Positions 30,803-30,858 of a stretch of 30,858 nt of DNA are shown here, piece by piece (the stretch's first letter is position 1; each line of letters begins with the position of its first letter). Under the pieces are notes generated by a model. That model was not told the DNA's origin. It did no database searches and was given only the letters and a program-made list of their open reading frames with translations. This DNA comes from a virus. The DNA lies in the IMG/VR virus record IMGVR_UViG_3300021137_000060, positions 1 through 30,858 of that record. One strand, 5' to 3'. The translations under genes were made by a program, and so were the position numbers.

Positions 30803-30858
30803 TTACACCAAAGTTATAACAATATTTGATATTGAACACATTGCAGAAGCATTAAAAG
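30803..30858 (-). CDS. 3' end of an upstream gene (partial)
   Basis: The last 17 codons of a leftward frame (FNASAMCSISNIVITLV, then TAA at 30805-30803) run off the window. The composition suits a virion protein, and the stop lies 3 bases before the next start, as elsewhere in this operon. Too short to identify. Confidence 0.4.
   Translation of the reverse strand, partial: FNASAMCSISNIVITLV

Overview
The window is part of the genome of a tailed bacteriophage (Caudoviricetes). By eye it is strongly AT-rich. The evidence is a phage replication and nucleotide-metabolism block (primase-helicase, C-family DNA polymerase, DnaQ-type exonuclease, SNF2 helicase, PD-(D/E)XK nuclease, ThyX, dCTP deaminase), a tail fibre/tailspike module and a lysis module with a lambda-R-type endolysin. 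The endolysin type and the Lar-like protein suggest a Gram-negative host; the DUF2612-like tail protein suggests a contractile-tailed phage, but this is inference. No integrase, repressor, tRNA, insertion sequence or CRISPR array was seen.

Layout, left to right. (1) 1-3220, rightward: small unknown proteins, a His-rich AT-hook protein and a DUF2786 protein, punctuated by promoters and hairpins and closed by a bidirectional terminator at 3249-3285. (2) 3379-10222, leftward: a conserved replication-associated protein, the 736-aa primase-polymerase/helicase, and a tail of small zinc-ribbon and HTH proteins with several apparent frame breaks. (3) 10223-10684: a 460-bp gene-free, very AT-rich divergent region with seven CACGG/CCGTG boxes, a 15-bp inverted repeat and an 11-bp tandem repeat. 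It is the best candidate here for a replication origin or master operator. (4) 10685-22873, rightward: FAD oxidoreductase, DUF932 protein, ThyX, HAD phosphatase, DUF6378-like protein, a putative glycosyltransferase, DnaQ, Dcd, DNA polymerase III alpha, nuclease and SNF2 helicase. Most neighbours overlap by ATGA, so this looks like tightly coupled operons. (5) 22870-30858, leftward: a 1600-aa tailspike-like protein, fibre-related proteins, DUF2612-like tail protein, endolysin, holin, and the edge of another gene.

The genes form a largely self-sufficient replisome on either side of the candidate origin. Dcd and ThyX would channel deoxycytidine nucleotides towards dTMP, which fits an AT-rich genome. 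A putative glycosyltransferase and an FAD enzyme inside the replication block raise the possibility of DNA modification, but this is not shown.

The most unusual signal is regulatory. Several genes share a leader with a sigma70-like promoter, a hairpin of unrelated sequence starting almost exactly at the predicted transcription start, the conserved 11-mer TTCAACTTATA, and then the ribosome binding site. Six exact or near copies plus one partial copy of the 11-mer were found. Two further leaders have the 5' hairpin without it.
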